A DNA stretch of 64,000 nt from Chitinophagaceae bacterium. GTDB lineage: Bacteria; Bacteroidota; Bacteroidia; Chitinophagales; Chitinophagaceae. The notes beneath the pieces are model-generated. The model was not told where the DNA came from and made no database searches. It was given only the letters and a program-made list of their open reading frames with translations. This document shows positions 40,242-48,605 of this stretch, one piece after another. The translations under genes were made by a program, and so were the position numbers. Within the stretch, counting starts at the first letter, position 1; every line of letters starts with the position of its first letter. The stretch lies in contig JALNZE010000001.1 of the NCBI GenBank assembly GCA_023229465.1, positions 372,001-436,000 on the forward strand. Reading direction: 5' to 3'.

Positions 40242-40970
40242 ATGCAGACTACCCTTTGTTTTGACTTTGGCAACACCAGGCTAAAATGTGCAGTATTTGA
40301 AGGCGGGAATTTTAAAGAGGAGTGTATTCTCGGGGATGCAACAGGTTCCAGTATTCAACAACTGATCGATCAATACCATCCCGCCAAATCAATTTTATCT
40401 TCTGTAATCAACCATCCTCCGGAAATAGAAGCGCTATTAGCGGAACATACCCGTTTTCATAAACTGGGGCATGCCAGCAAATTACCCATTACCACCCCAG
40501 TAGGAAAACCGGAAACCATTGGGGCAGACAGGTTGGCTTTAGTAGTGGCTGCGGCGGATCTTTTTCCGCATGAACATAACCTGGCTATTGGTTTAGGCTC
40601 CTGTATCACCTATAATTTCATTAATAACCGCCATGAGTTTTTAGGGGGCAGTATCTCCCCGGGTATGAATATGCGGTTCAGGGCCATGCATGAGCAGACC
40701 GCATTACTGCCCCTTATTCAGGCTGAAACTAACTTCCCATTGGTAGGTTTTGACACAAAAACCAACTTATTAAGTGGTGTGATACTTGGAATGGCCAAAG
40801 AAATTGATGGTATTATTGAAGCTTACTCATTGAAATTCAACAACTTTAACGTGCTGTTAACCGGGGGCGACATGGGTTTTTTTGTACCTCACCTAAAAAA
40901 CAAGATATTTGCCGACCCTAACTTAATTTTTAAAGGCTTGTATGCGATTAGTGAGTATAACAATTGCTAG
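40242..40970 (+). CDS. coaX: Type III pantothenate kinase
   Basis: 242 residues from MQTTLCFDFGN. Motifs of the CoaX (ASKHA) fold: CFDFGNTRLKCAVF (phosphate 1, D-x-G-N-T-x-x-K), ILSSVIN, the substrate loop TPVGKPETIGADRLALVVAA (near 85-104) with the G-A-D-R signature, AIGLGSCITYNFI (phosphate 2) and LTGGDMGFF. It makes 4'-phosphopantothenate in coenzyme A synthesis. The end overlaps the next gene by 29 bases, so translation is probably coupled. Confidence 0.92.
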   Translation: MQTTLCFDFGNTRLKCAVFEGGNFKEECILGDATGSSIQQLIDQYHPAKSILSSVINHPPEIEALLAEHTRFHKLGHASKLPITTPVGKPETIGADRLALVVAAADLFPHEHNLAIGLGSCITYNFINNRHEFLGGSISPGMNMRFRAMHEQTALLPLIQAETNFPLVGFDTKTNLLSGVILGMAKEIDGIIEAYSLKFNNFNVLLTGGDMGFFVPHLKNKIFADPNLIFKGLYAISEYNNC

Positions 40971-42312
40971 GCTATGCCTGGCTGCATTTTTTAGTTTTTT
41001 CCTGTTAAACACCCAGGCTCAACAGAATTCACCTTTCTCCCGTTACGGGCTCGGCGAATACTATACCAACCAGCATGTGATAAGCCGGTCAATGGGTGGG
41101 CTTACCGCAGCGTATGCAGATGGTCTGAATAATAACGTGGGCCAATCGGTCAACTTTAATAACCCATCCACCTACAGCAGTTTCTATATGGTTACCCTGG
41201 ATCTGGGGTTTACCATCGATTCCAGGTCATTAATCAGCAATAACCCTACCGGCAAGTTTACCACTAATAATTTCGTACCCTCATACCTTGCTATAGGCAT
41301 ACCCCTAAAAAAAGCGAAGGGTGTGGGTATGGCTTTTGGATTAAAGCCTTTAACCAATATCAGTTATTCTATTGCCAACCGTGAGCGTATTGCCGGAGAC
41401 AGTCTTCAAACTTTATATGAGGGTACTGGTGGCTTAAACCAGTTTTTTGTGGGTTTTTCAAAAAAATGGAAAGACTTAAGTATTGGGTTCAATACAGGAT
41501 ATAATTTTGGACGGAAAGAAATTAATACCAGGAAAGCCTTCATTAATGACACGGTTTCCTATTATCAGTCTAACTCATCTGCGGTAACGGGTTTTGGGGG
41601 TGTATTTTTAACAGGTGGTCTGCAATATGAAATATCCCTGCATAAAAAAAATATAACCGAAACCAAAACAATAGAAAATTACCTCTTGCGTTTCGGCCTC
41701 ACGGGTACCCTTCAGCAAAAACTGAATGCCTCACAAAATCTGATCAGGCAGACCTATGTTGTAGGCACTTCAGGTGATGTTAAGATAGACAGTGTTGCAG
41801 AACAATATGATATCAAGGGACAAATTTTAATGCCTTCTACCTATGCAGCTGGCATTACACTTCACAAAACAATTGGTAGTCCGAGGGGTATTTTTGAATT
41901 ATGGTCAATAGGGCTTGAATACACAGCCACTCAATGGACCAAATACCGTTTTTATGATGTGGCTGATAAATTATCAAATAGCTGGCAATATAAACTGGGT
42001 GTGCAATTAAGTCCTGATCCCTCATCGGGCCGTGGCTATTGGAGCAATGTGAATTATCGTGCGGGTTTTTATTTGGGTAAAGATTATATCAACGCAGATG
42101 GTAATGGGTTAAAGCAATATGGCGTTTCATTTGGCGCCGGATTACCCATTAAAAAATGGAGAACCTACGACAACCAGTTTACCATTCTCAATACTGCCTT
42201 ACAACTTGGCAAACGCGGTTCATCTGTAAATAATATCACTGAAAATTATTTACAATTTTCTTTTGGCATTAGTATGAGCGATATTTGGTTTACAAAACGC
42301 AGATATGATTAA
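40942..42312 (+). CDS. Outer-membrane beta-barrel protein upstream of lptC
   Basis: 456 residues. Signal peptide at about 1-27 (ends LLNTQAQ), then NSPFSRYGLGEYYTNQHVISRSMGGLTAAYAD, a FadL/OprD-like start common in Bacteroidota barrel proteins, and many amphipathic strands to the final LQFSFGISMSDIWFTKRRYD. It overlaps coaX by 29 bases and lptC by 8. This order (coaX, barrel, lptC) suggests a role in the outer membrane, but transport of a specific substrate cannot be claimed. Confidence 0.75.
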   Translation: MRLVSITIARLCLAAFFSFFLLNTQAQQNSPFSRYGLGEYYTNQHVISRSMGGLTAAYADGLNNNVGQSVNFNNPSTYSSFYMVTLDLGFTIDSRSLISNNPTGKFTTNNFVPSYLAIGIPLKKAKGVGMAFGLKPLTNISYSIANRERIAGDSLQTLYEGTGGLNQFFVGFSKKWKDLSIGFNTGYNFGRKEINTRKAFINDTVSYYQSNSSAVTGFGGVFLTGGLQYEISLHKKNITETKTIENYLLRFGLTGTLQQKLNASQNLIRQTYVVGTSGDVKIDSVAEQYDIKGQILMPSTYAAGITLHKTIGSPRGIFELWSIGLEYTATQWTKYRFYDVADKLSNSWQYKLGVQLSPDPSSGRGYWSNVNYRAGFYLGKDYINADGNGLKQYGVSFGAGLPIKKWRTYDNQFTILNTALQLGKRGSSVNNITENYLQFSFGISMSDIWFTKRRYD

Positions 42313-42949
42313 TTCATACTTACATACAAAATATTACCTGGCAGCCATTCTCACTGGCTGCTTTTTTATGTATGCCTGTGAGAATGATGTAAATGAAGTT
42401 CGCGAACTCGGAAGAAAAAAACCGGGTATTGAGGAGGGAAAATTCATTGATAGTTATCTTAGTATGGACGGAAAAATGCGGGCCCATCTTACCGCGCCTC
42501 AGATGCTGCGTTACCAGGGCGATAGCGCCAGGAAAGCGGAGTTTCCAAAATCATTACACGTAGATTTTTATAACGACAGCACAAAAATAGAAAGCCAGTT
42601 AAATGCCCGTTATGGCCGCTACCTCGAATCGGAGAATAAAGTATTTTTAAGGGATAGCGTGGTTGTTTTTAATATAAAAGGTGATACACTTTTTTGTGAA
42701 GAGTTATGGTGGGATCAGAACCTTCAAAAATTCTATACAGACAAAAGGGTGGTCATGAGCAGAAACTACCGGCATACACTGGTAGTTGGCCTTAACGGGA
42801 TGACAGCCAAACAGGATCTGTCAGACATCACATTCTTTAAAATAGAGCCAAATAGTTTTTCCTATATTTCTGATAGTAGTTCCTCAGACACAACTACTAC
42901 CACAGCGCCTGTTCTTCCGACGGTAGATTCTACTAAAAAGAAGAAATAA
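42305..42949 (+). CDS. lptC: LPS export ABC transporter periplasmic protein LptC
   Basis: 214 residues. Lipoprotein-like start (signal to about 24; CFFMYACEN), then an LptC/OstA-type beta-jellyroll: MRAHLTAPQMLRYQGDS, LHVDFYNDSTKIESQLNARYGRYLE, SENKVFLRDSVVVFNIKGDTLFCEELWWDQNLQKFYTD (as consecutive strands). The last 30 residues are a Ser/Thr/Lys tail. LptC passes LPS from the inner-membrane transporter to LptA. No lptA or lptB is adjacent. Overlaps the barrel protein gene. Confidence 0.85.
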   Translation: MINSYLHTKYYLAAILTGCFFMYACENDVNEVRELGRKKPGIEEGKFIDSYLSMDGKMRAHLTAPQMLRYQGDSARKAEFPKSLHVDFYNDSTKIESQLNARYGRYLESENKVFLRDSVVVFNIKGDTLFCEELWWDQNLQKFYTDKRVVMSRNYRHTLVVGLNGMTAKQDLSDITFFKIEPNSFSYISDSSSSDTTTTTAPVLPTVDSTKKKK

Positions 42950-43049
42950 CGCTGTATCAATCCACTGCGTAAACCGCGGAGGGTTTATTAATAAATAACG
43001 TCAGTCAATAGCATATTCTTTATAACTTGCTTTCCTAAAAAATGATATC

Positions 43050-44039
43050 ATGGAATACAGAAGAATGGGTAGAAGCGGCTTAGAATTAAGTGTATTAAGT
43101 TTTGGCAGTTGGGTAACTTTTCACAAACAAATTAATGATGGCAGTGCAGATGAATTAATGGGCATAGCCTATGATAACGGCATTAATTTTTTCGACAACG
43201 CGGAAGCGTATGCCTTGGGTGAAAGCGAAAAGATGATGGGGCGGGTATTAAAAGACAAGCACTGGGACAGAACCTCCTATACGCTTTCCTCGAAAGCTTA
43301 TTTTGGATGGAGGGGCAAAGACAATAAACCCAATCAAACCGGGCTAAGCCGCAAACATTTGATGGAAGCCTGTAATGAAGCCCTACAAAGATTACAGACC
43401 GATTACCTGGATCTCTATTTCTGTCACCGCCCCGACACCAATGTACCCATTGAAGAAGTAGTATGGACCATGCACAATTTGATACAACAGGGCAAGGTAT
43501 TATACTGGGGAACCAGCCAGTGGAGTGGTGCGGAAATTATGGAAGCGCATCGTGTGGCAGACAGGTTTCACCTGATTGCGCCAACAGTTGAGCAGCCTCA
43601 ATATAATATGTTTGAACGTTTTAAGATGGAGCAGGATTATTTACCTGTTTTCAAAAATGCAGGTATGGGAACTACCATCTGGAGCCCGTTAGCAGCCGGA
43701 TTCTTAACCGGCAAATACAATAATGGCATCCCCGAAGGATCCCGTTTGGCGATAGAGGGTTTTGACTGGCTGAAAGATCGCTGGATACAGGATGCCAAAT
43801 TAGAAAAAGTAAAAAAATTAACGGCACTGTCTGATGAGCTGGGGGTATCGCTGGCTGCACTTTCCATTGCCTGGACCATTAACAACCCAAATGTAACCAC
43901 TGCTATCCTCGGCGCCACCAAAAAAGAACAACTTGAAGAAAATTTGAAAGCTATACCAGCTATTAAGCTTCTTTCAACAGAGGTGATAGAAAAAATAGAA
44001 AATATTCTACAGAATAAGCCGGTGCTGGATCTGGCGTAA
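43050..44039 (+). CDS. Aldo/keto reductase (K+ channel beta-subunit-like)
   Basis: 329 residues, (beta/alpha)8 barrel of the AKR superfamily. Catalytic residues are visible: NFFDNAEAYALGESEKMMG (Asp and Tyr near 49-54), SSKAYFG (Lys near 81) and DLYFCHRPDTNVPIE (His near 127). NADPH-binding region WSPLAAGFLTGKYNNG (near 212) and AILGATKKEQLEENL near the end. The closest family is the Kv-beta/YghZ type, which reduces aldehydes such as methylglyoxal. The gene stands alone; the physiological substrate is unknown. Confidence 0.88.
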   Translation: MEYRRMGRSGLELSVLSFGSWVTFHKQINDGSADELMGIAYDNGINFFDNAEAYALGESEKMMGRVLKDKHWDRTSYTLSSKAYFGWRGKDNKPNQTGLSRKHLMEACNEALQRLQTDYLDLYFCHRPDTNVPIEEVVWTMHNLIQQGKVLYWGTSQWSGAEIMEAHRVADRFHLIAPTVEQPQYNMFERFKMEQDYLPVFKNAGMGTTIWSPLAAGFLTGKYNNGIPEGSRLAIEGFDWLKDRWIQDAKLEKVKKLTALSDELGVSLAALSIAWTINNPNVTTAILGATKKEQLEENLKAIPAIKLLSTEVIEKIENILQNKPVLDLA

Positions 44040-44065
44040 TATAATATAGGGGGGGATAAGCAACC

Positions 44066-44100
44066 GGTGGTTCGTGAGACGTGAGTCGTGAGTCGTGCGT
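44066..44100. repeat. Degenerate 7-bp-period repeat (locus 4)
   Basis: GGTGGTT, CGTGAGA, CGTGAGT, CGTGAGT, CGTGCGT in exact register. The beginning GGTGGTTCGTGAGACGT is shared, with one change, with locus 5 at 47128, so the two loci are related by descent. Confidence 0.75.
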
Positions 44101-44177
44101 TTTATTGGGATAAAAAATATATCCTCCTCCCTTTACAACCTTTTCTCCTTTCTTCTCTCTTACCACCGACCAACTAT

Positions 44178-44729
44178 TTGGAGCAGTCAACCACCATACA
44201 AACGGCTGTTGTGAGAAAAGCCTGCAAGGGCGATGCAGATGCGCAGGCTTGGCTGTACAACAGGTATAGCAAGGCCATGTTCAATATCTGCATGCGCATG
44301 ACAGGGAACCGCAACGATGCAGAGGATATTCTGCATGATGCATTTATTATAGCCTTCCGAAGTATCCTCCAGTTAAAAGAATCCAGGCAATTTGGAGGTT
44401 GGCTCAAAAGAATTGTAATCAATGAGTGTATCCGTTTTAGTAAAAGGATAATTAACTATTACGAATGGGAAGATGATCGGCATAACCAATTGGCAAACGA
44501 AGAAACTGAATGGTGGAAAATAGTAAGCTTTGATATTATATACAAAGAGATCAAAGATTTACCAAATGGATGCAGGCAGGTATTTAATCTTTATGTGGTG
44601 GAAGATTATAGTCACAAAGAGATAGCAGAACAACTTGCTATTTCTGAATCAACCAGTAAAAGTCAGTACCACCGGGCCAGGCAATTATTAAAAGAAAGAA
44701 TTACAAAGCAATTACTGTTACATGGATGA
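44178..44729 (+). CDS. ECF-type RNA polymerase sigma factor
   Basis: 183 residues from TTG at 44178 (MEQSTTIQTAVVRKACKGDADAQ). A GTG 30 codons upstream is in frame but lies inside the 7-bp-period repeat and adds residues unlike any sigma factor. Region 2 at about 15-85 (LYNRYSKAMFNICMRMTGNRNDAEDILHDAFIIAFR) and region 4 at about 120-175 (LPNGCRQVFNLYVVEDYSHKEIAEQLAISESTSKSQYHRARQLLKERI). It directs RNA polymerase to a small set of stress or envelope genes. The anti-sigma gene overlaps by 8 bases. Confidence 0.88.
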   Translation: MEQSTTIQTAVVRKACKGDADAQAWLYNRYSKAMFNICMRMTGNRNDAEDILHDAFIIAFRSILQLKESRQFGGWLKRIVINECIRFSKRIINYYEWEDDRHNQLANEETEWWKIVSFDIIYKEIKDLPNGCRQVFNLYVVEDYSHKEIAEQLAISESTSKSQYHRARQLLKERITKQLLLHG

Positions 44730-45444
44730 TTTAAAAAAATATTTACAACATCATGCTGATGAACTGGACCGGGATGAACCCCGTGAACAGGTATGGCAAA
44801 AAATTCAGCAACGAAGTATTGTTGTTAAAAAAAGGGCTGTGGTAAAAGCATTTATTCAATGGGCTGTGGCTGCCTCGGTATTGGTATTGGCAGGCATCGG
44901 AAGTTGGTATGTATTCAGTGATCAAAAAATTGTACCGGCAACCATTGCACTGAACCCAACCGAAATAGAACCACCGGTACCTGTTCAACAGACATTAAAA
45001 GAACCTATTTTAGAACCAATACCGGAAAGGGTAATACCCAAAAACAAGATTGCCCGCAAACAAGTTAAACCCTACCTACCATATGCCCCCTATATCAGTT
45101 CAGAAGAAATGAGTGCATTGCATGAACTTGAGAACAGCTTTACACAGGTGATCAACCTTCAAAAAGAAAGAATCAGCTCTATGCCGATGTATGCCGAAAA
45201 TCCGGATTACTTTAATGATTTCAAACTACAGATCAGGCAGATGGAGAAAGATGAGAAAAGTATTCAGACAGACATTCATAAACAGGGAATTAATGATGGG
45301 CTTCTGAACCAGTTGATTAACCTATACCAACAAAAATTATCAGTATTAAAACAGTTACAACTTGAAATGAACAAAACCAACAACCGCTACAAGCAAACCA
45401 GAGGGCCTGTTGATTCTGTTAATACCTATTTTCTGACAATATAA
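44722..45444 (+). CDS. Anti-sigma factor-like membrane protein
   Basis: 240 residues. Cytoplasmic N-terminus (MDDLKKYLQHHADELDRDEPREQVWQKIQQR in pieces), one membrane helix (about 43-65: AFIQWAVAASVLVLAGIGSWYVF), then a periplasmic part with a Pro/Glu-rich linker and a long helical region ending in LYQQKLSVLKQLQLEMNKTNNRYKQ. The gene overlaps the sigma factor gene by 8 bases. It most likely holds the sigma factor at the membrane until a periplasmic signal arrives. No conserved zinc-binding (ZAS) HxxxCxxC motif is seen. Confidence 0.8.
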   Translation: MDDLKKYLQHHADELDRDEPREQVWQKIQQRSIVVKKRAVVKAFIQWAVAASVLVLAGIGSWYVFSDQKIVPATIALNPTEIEPPVPVQQTLKEPILEPIPERVIPKNKIARKQVKPYLPYAPYISSEEMSALHELENSFTQVINLQKERISSMPMYAENPDYFNDFKLQIRQMEKDEKSIQTDIHKQGINDGLLNQLINLYQQKLSVLKQLQLEMNKTNNRYKQTRGPVDSVNTYFLTI

Positions 45445-45457
45445 AGCCATTCACAAA

Positions 45458-47047
45458 ATGGAACAAATTATGAAAAAAATAATCCTGTACTTCTGCACAT
45501 TAATTATACTTCTTACTGGTTTATACGCACAACAGCCGGGCGCTTCAGCCAATACCGTTGGTACATTAACCCGTATTAATACACACACAAAAGTAAATGA
45601 AGAAGATCTCAAATCAAAAGAGATCAGTCGCGAGATGGCCCTGCCAAAAAATGGGGAAATCTATATAGATAATACTTCCCGCAACATTGTGATAAAAACC
45701 TGGAATCAGCCAAAAGTAAAAATAACCACCACGGTTTTTTATGAAGGTGAGAGCAAAATCAAAGAAGAAGAATGGTTTGAAAAAATCAATCTGTCTCTAA
45801 AAACACTCGGTAATGCCGTTAAAATAAAATCAGTTGGTATACAAGGGAGTGTTTTATCAATGTATGGAATTGGGTCAGGTACTATGAATATAGCCTTAAG
45901 TGAAGAAACTTATTTTAACGGCGCGGGGCAAAGCATTGGCACAAAAGCGAATATGAAAACAACTGTAACCATCACAGTGCCTTTAGAAAGCAAACTTGAT
46001 ATTGAAAATAAGTATGCTGATATGGTGATACCCGACTATCCGGGTAATTTAAATGTTGATATTAGTTATGGTAACCTGGAGGCCGGTAACCTGAAAAATT
46101 TTATGCTCCGGTCCAAATATTCCAATATTAATATAATCGATGCCAAAGAAGCAGAAATTGAATTAACGAATGGCCGTTTCAGCGCAAGAAATATTGATAT
46201 AGTAGATTTTGACACCAAAAATTCAACCATAGAACTGGCCAATACAAAAAAAGTCGTCATCCGTAGCGCAAACGATGAATTTGAATTTGAAGAAGCCGGA
46301 GAGATCAATGGCATAAAAAATTATGGCAACCTCCGTATCACCAAACTTACCAAAAGTATAGAACTGGAAGGTATTAATGCAGACATTAAGATAAGGAATA
46401 TCACCGCCTCAGTAAGCCTGATCAAAATTAATGATAAGTATGCTGATATCAGGATACCCCTCAAGGCCGTACAAAATTTTTCTGTTGATTTTACCGGCGC
46501 CTACAGTGCTGTTTACGGAAACTTTGAAAAGAAAGCTTTGGCCTTTAACGATAAGCCTACTTCAACACCAAGTGTTATGATTACTGTTGGAAGACTGACC
46601 AAGCCAGTAGAAACAGGTACTATAACTCCTGGCAAACCAGTTACCACACCTACTGAAACAGGCACTTTAACTTCTGGTAAACTAATGACAACACAAACTG
46701 AAACGGCAACTATAACTTCTGTAGGAACCCTCACTAATTTGACTGTTTCCGGACATATTGTAGCAACCAATAGTGAGCCAGCCCTAGTTCCAACCAACGT
46801 TACGAGAAAAATAACGGGGGTTCCGTTTCCCGGGGGGCTCAATTCCGGCGATGGGCAAAATATAATAGCCGGACAAACTGCCCGCGTTAATGGAAGCAAT
46901 ACAAGTGGAACTTTCCGACCATGGAACCGGGCTTATTCCTATGCCAGCTACAATGATAACCCATCCAAATTCATAGCCACAGTTGGAGATGGCAAAGGAT
47001 TAAAAATAGAATTGAAATGCCCGAACTGTATGGTAGATTTCAAATAA
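45458..47047 (+). CDS. Secreted DUF4097-like beta-solenoid protein, third gene of the sigma operon
   Basis: 529 residues from 45458 (a second ATG at 45470 gives MKKIILYF and may be the true start). Signal peptide to about 24. Then a DUF4097-like solenoid: EIYIDNTSRNIVIKTWNQPKVKI, DIENKYADMVIPDYPGNLNVDISYGNLEAG and IKNYGNLRITKLTKSIELEGINADIKI, a run of short repeated strands. After about 380 comes a Thr/Pro-rich linker with imperfect 14-15-residue repeats (ETGTITPGKPVTTPT, ETGTLTSGKLMTTQT), then a small C-terminal part with ELKCPNCMVDFK. 13 bases after the anti-sigma gene. Likely a regulated envelope protein; function unknown. Confidence 0.7.
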   Translation: MEQIMKKIILYFCTLIILLTGLYAQQPGASANTVGTLTRINTHTKVNEEDLKSKEISREMALPKNGEIYIDNTSRNIVIKTWNQPKVKITTTVFYEGESKIKEEEWFEKINLSLKTLGNAVKIKSVGIQGSVLSMYGIGSGTMNIALSEETYFNGAGQSIGTKANMKTTVTITVPLESKLDIENKYADMVIPDYPGNLNVDISYGNLEAGNLKNFMLRSKYSNINIIDAKEAEIELTNGRFSARNIDIVDFDTKNSTIELANTKKVVIRSANDEFEFEEAGEINGIKNYGNLRITKLTKSIELEGINADIKIRNITASVSLIKINDKYADIRIPLKAVQNFSVDFTGAYSAVYGNFEKKALAFNDKPTSTPSVMITVGRLTKPVETGTITPGKPVTTPTETGTLTSGKLMTTQTETATITSVGTLTNLTVSGHIVATNSEPALVPTNVTRKITGVPFPGGLNSGDGQNIIAGQTARVNGSNTSGTFRPWNRAYSYASYNDNPSKFIATVGDGKGLKIELKCPNCMVDFK

Positions 47048-47127
47048 AAAATTAATAGCAAAGTTCTCACACAGCCGGTTTTTCGTGTTTTACAATCCGG
47101 CACAATGCCCCGTTTCTACGGGGCGCT

Positions 47128-47218
47128 GGTGGTTTGTGAGACGTTAAAGGCTAAAAAAAGTGGGGATCCGCCACAAAAAGCAACTACCTTACTCACATCT
47201 CACGTTTCACGATTATCC
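47128..47218. repeat. Degenerate 7-bp-period repeats in opposite orientation (locus 5)
   Basis: Left block 47128-47155: GGTGGTT, TGTGAGA, CGTTAAA, GGCTAAA. Right block 47191-47218: ACTCACA, TCTCACG, TTTCACG, ATTATCC. The right block resembles the left read on the other strand (TGTGAGA against TCTCACG), so a transcript could fold back. It fills much of the 212-base gap before the CorC-like gene, together with a GC-rich hairpin (GCCCCGTTTCTACGGGGC at 47107-47124). Confidence 0.65.
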
Positions 47219-47220
47219 TT

Positions 47221-47228
47221 TAGCTTTG
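47221..47228 (+). promoter_or_regulatory. -7 promoter element of the CorC-like gene
   Basis: TAGCTTTG matches TAnnTTTG, 32 bases before the start at 47260. Confidence 0.5.
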
Positions 47229-47259
47229 CCAATTAAAATTACCGCGTTATTTTTCATAT

Positions 47260-48522
47260 ATGGCACAGATATACTACACCATCATCGGGATAGTTGCCAC
47301 CTTGGTTATCATTGGCTTTTTTGCCGGTTATGAGATTGCTTTTGTATCTGCCAACCGATTATCCATTGAGCTCAAAAAAAAGCAGGGAAGAAAAAGCGGG
47401 ATAATTCTTTCAAGCTTTATGGAGCATCCGGCACGTTTTATCGGTACCTGTTTGATAGGACTGAATATTTTTTTAGTGCTTTATGGATTATTGTTTCACC
47501 AACTGCTGAAAGAGACTTTATGGAACCCCCTGCATTTTCAGAATGAATACCTCAAACTCGGTTTCGATACTTTTCTTTCTTCTGTGGTAGTACTCATTAT
47601 TGGCGAGTTCCTGCCAAGGGCCATATTCAGGGCCAGGAATGATAGCCTGCTTTCTTTCTTCGCACCCATTGCACAATTTTTTCATAACTTGTTTCTGCCA
47701 TTGACCAAGTTTTTTGTAAGCATTTCTCAATGGATACTGACCTATCTGTTTAATGTTCGGGTAAACAACAGGAATGATGCTTTTACCAAAGTAGATCTGG
47801 AACATTTTTTTCAGCAAACCAAGGAGCAGGATGAAGAGAGCCAGGAATTAAATACAGAGCTCTTTGAAAACGCACTGAGCCTGCCCATGGTAAAAATCAG
47901 GCAATGCCTGGTTCCGAGAACAGAGATTGAAGGGCTTGATATCAATACCCCGATAGAAGAAGCCAAACAGCGTTTTATTACAACCCAACTTAGTAAACTG
48001 GTGGTGTATGATGATAATATTGATTCGATTCTGGGGTATATACACCAGATAGACCTGTTTAAAAAGCCGGATACGATCAAAGCGGTACTGCACCCCATTA
48101 TGGCCGTTCCGGAAAGTATGAGTGCCACAGACCTGATTGCAAAATTTACCAAAGACAGAAAAAGCATTGCCTGGGTGGTTGATGAGTTTGGCGGCACTGC
48201 CGGTATAGTAACCATGGAAGACGTACTGGAAGAAATTTTTGGGGAGATACAGGATGAATATGATGTGGAAGAATTTGTTGAGAAGCAACTGTCGGAAGAT
48301 GAATACATGTTAAGCGGGCGTATGGAACTGGATTACCTGAATGAGAAATATGAAATGGATTTCCCGGCTTCCGAATCGGAAACATTGAGCGGTTATATCA
48401 TTACCGAACACCAAACCATTCCCAAACTGAAAGAAACCATCATCATCGGTAATTACCGCTTCGATATTCTCAATGTAACTGATACGAGGATTGAAATGGT
48501 AAAAATGAAGATACTTCGCTAA
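47260..48522 (+). CDS. CNNM/CorC-family transporter (DUF21 and CBS pair)
   Basis: 420 residues. A DUF21 membrane domain with four helices at about 1-175 (FFAGYEIAFVSANRLSIELKKKQG carries the family start), a CBS pair at about 200-330 (MVKIRQCLVPRTEIEGLDINTPIEEA, SIAWVVDEFGGTAGIVTMEDVLEEIFGEIQDEYD) and a C-terminal CorC_HlyC domain at about 340-420. Such proteins export or regulate Mg2+ or Co2+; the older label is 'hemolysin'. It has its own -7 element and is followed 83 bases on by tatC. Confidence 0.88.
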   Translation: MAQIYYTIIGIVATLVIIGFFAGYEIAFVSANRLSIELKKKQGRKSGIILSSFMEHPARFIGTCLIGLNIFLVLYGLLFHQLLKETLWNPLHFQNEYLKLGFDTFLSSVVVLIIGEFLPRAIFRARNDSLLSFFAPIAQFFHNLFLPLTKFFVSISQWILTYLFNVRVNNRNDAFTKVDLEHFFQQTKEQDEESQELNTELFENALSLPMVKIRQCLVPRTEIEGLDINTPIEEAKQRFITTQLSKLVVYDDNIDSILGYIHQIDLFKKPDTIKAVLHPIMAVPESMSATDLIAKFTKDRKSIAWVVDEFGGTAGIVTMEDVLEEIFGEIQDEYDVEEFVEKQLSEDEYMLSGRMELDYLNEKYEMDFPASESETLSGYIITEHQTIPKLKETIIIGNYRFDILNVTDTRIEMVKMKILR

Positions 48523-48572
48523 ACAGGGTTATCAAATCCATATAAGGGTGTCTTTTATTTGCTTCATACCCG

Positions 48573-48580
48573 TAACTTTG
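48573..48580 (+). promoter_or_regulatory. -7 promoter element of tatC
   Basis: TAACTTTG matches TAnnTTTG, 26 bases before the tatC start. Confidence 0.5.
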
Positions 48581-48605
48581 GCGGCTCATAACAGTCTTAC
48601 AAGAA

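Noticed and set aside
44088..44177. GTG start of the ECF sigma factor at 44088
   Set aside because: The first codons lie in a 7-bp-period repeat and the extra 30 residues do not look like a sigma factor N-terminus. TTG at 44178 is preferred.
46597..46720. Member of the dispersed heptamer repeat family inside the DUF4097 gene
   Set aside because: The repeats here have a period of about 42-45 bases at the protein level (14-15 residues), not 7, and look like an ordinary low-complexity linker.
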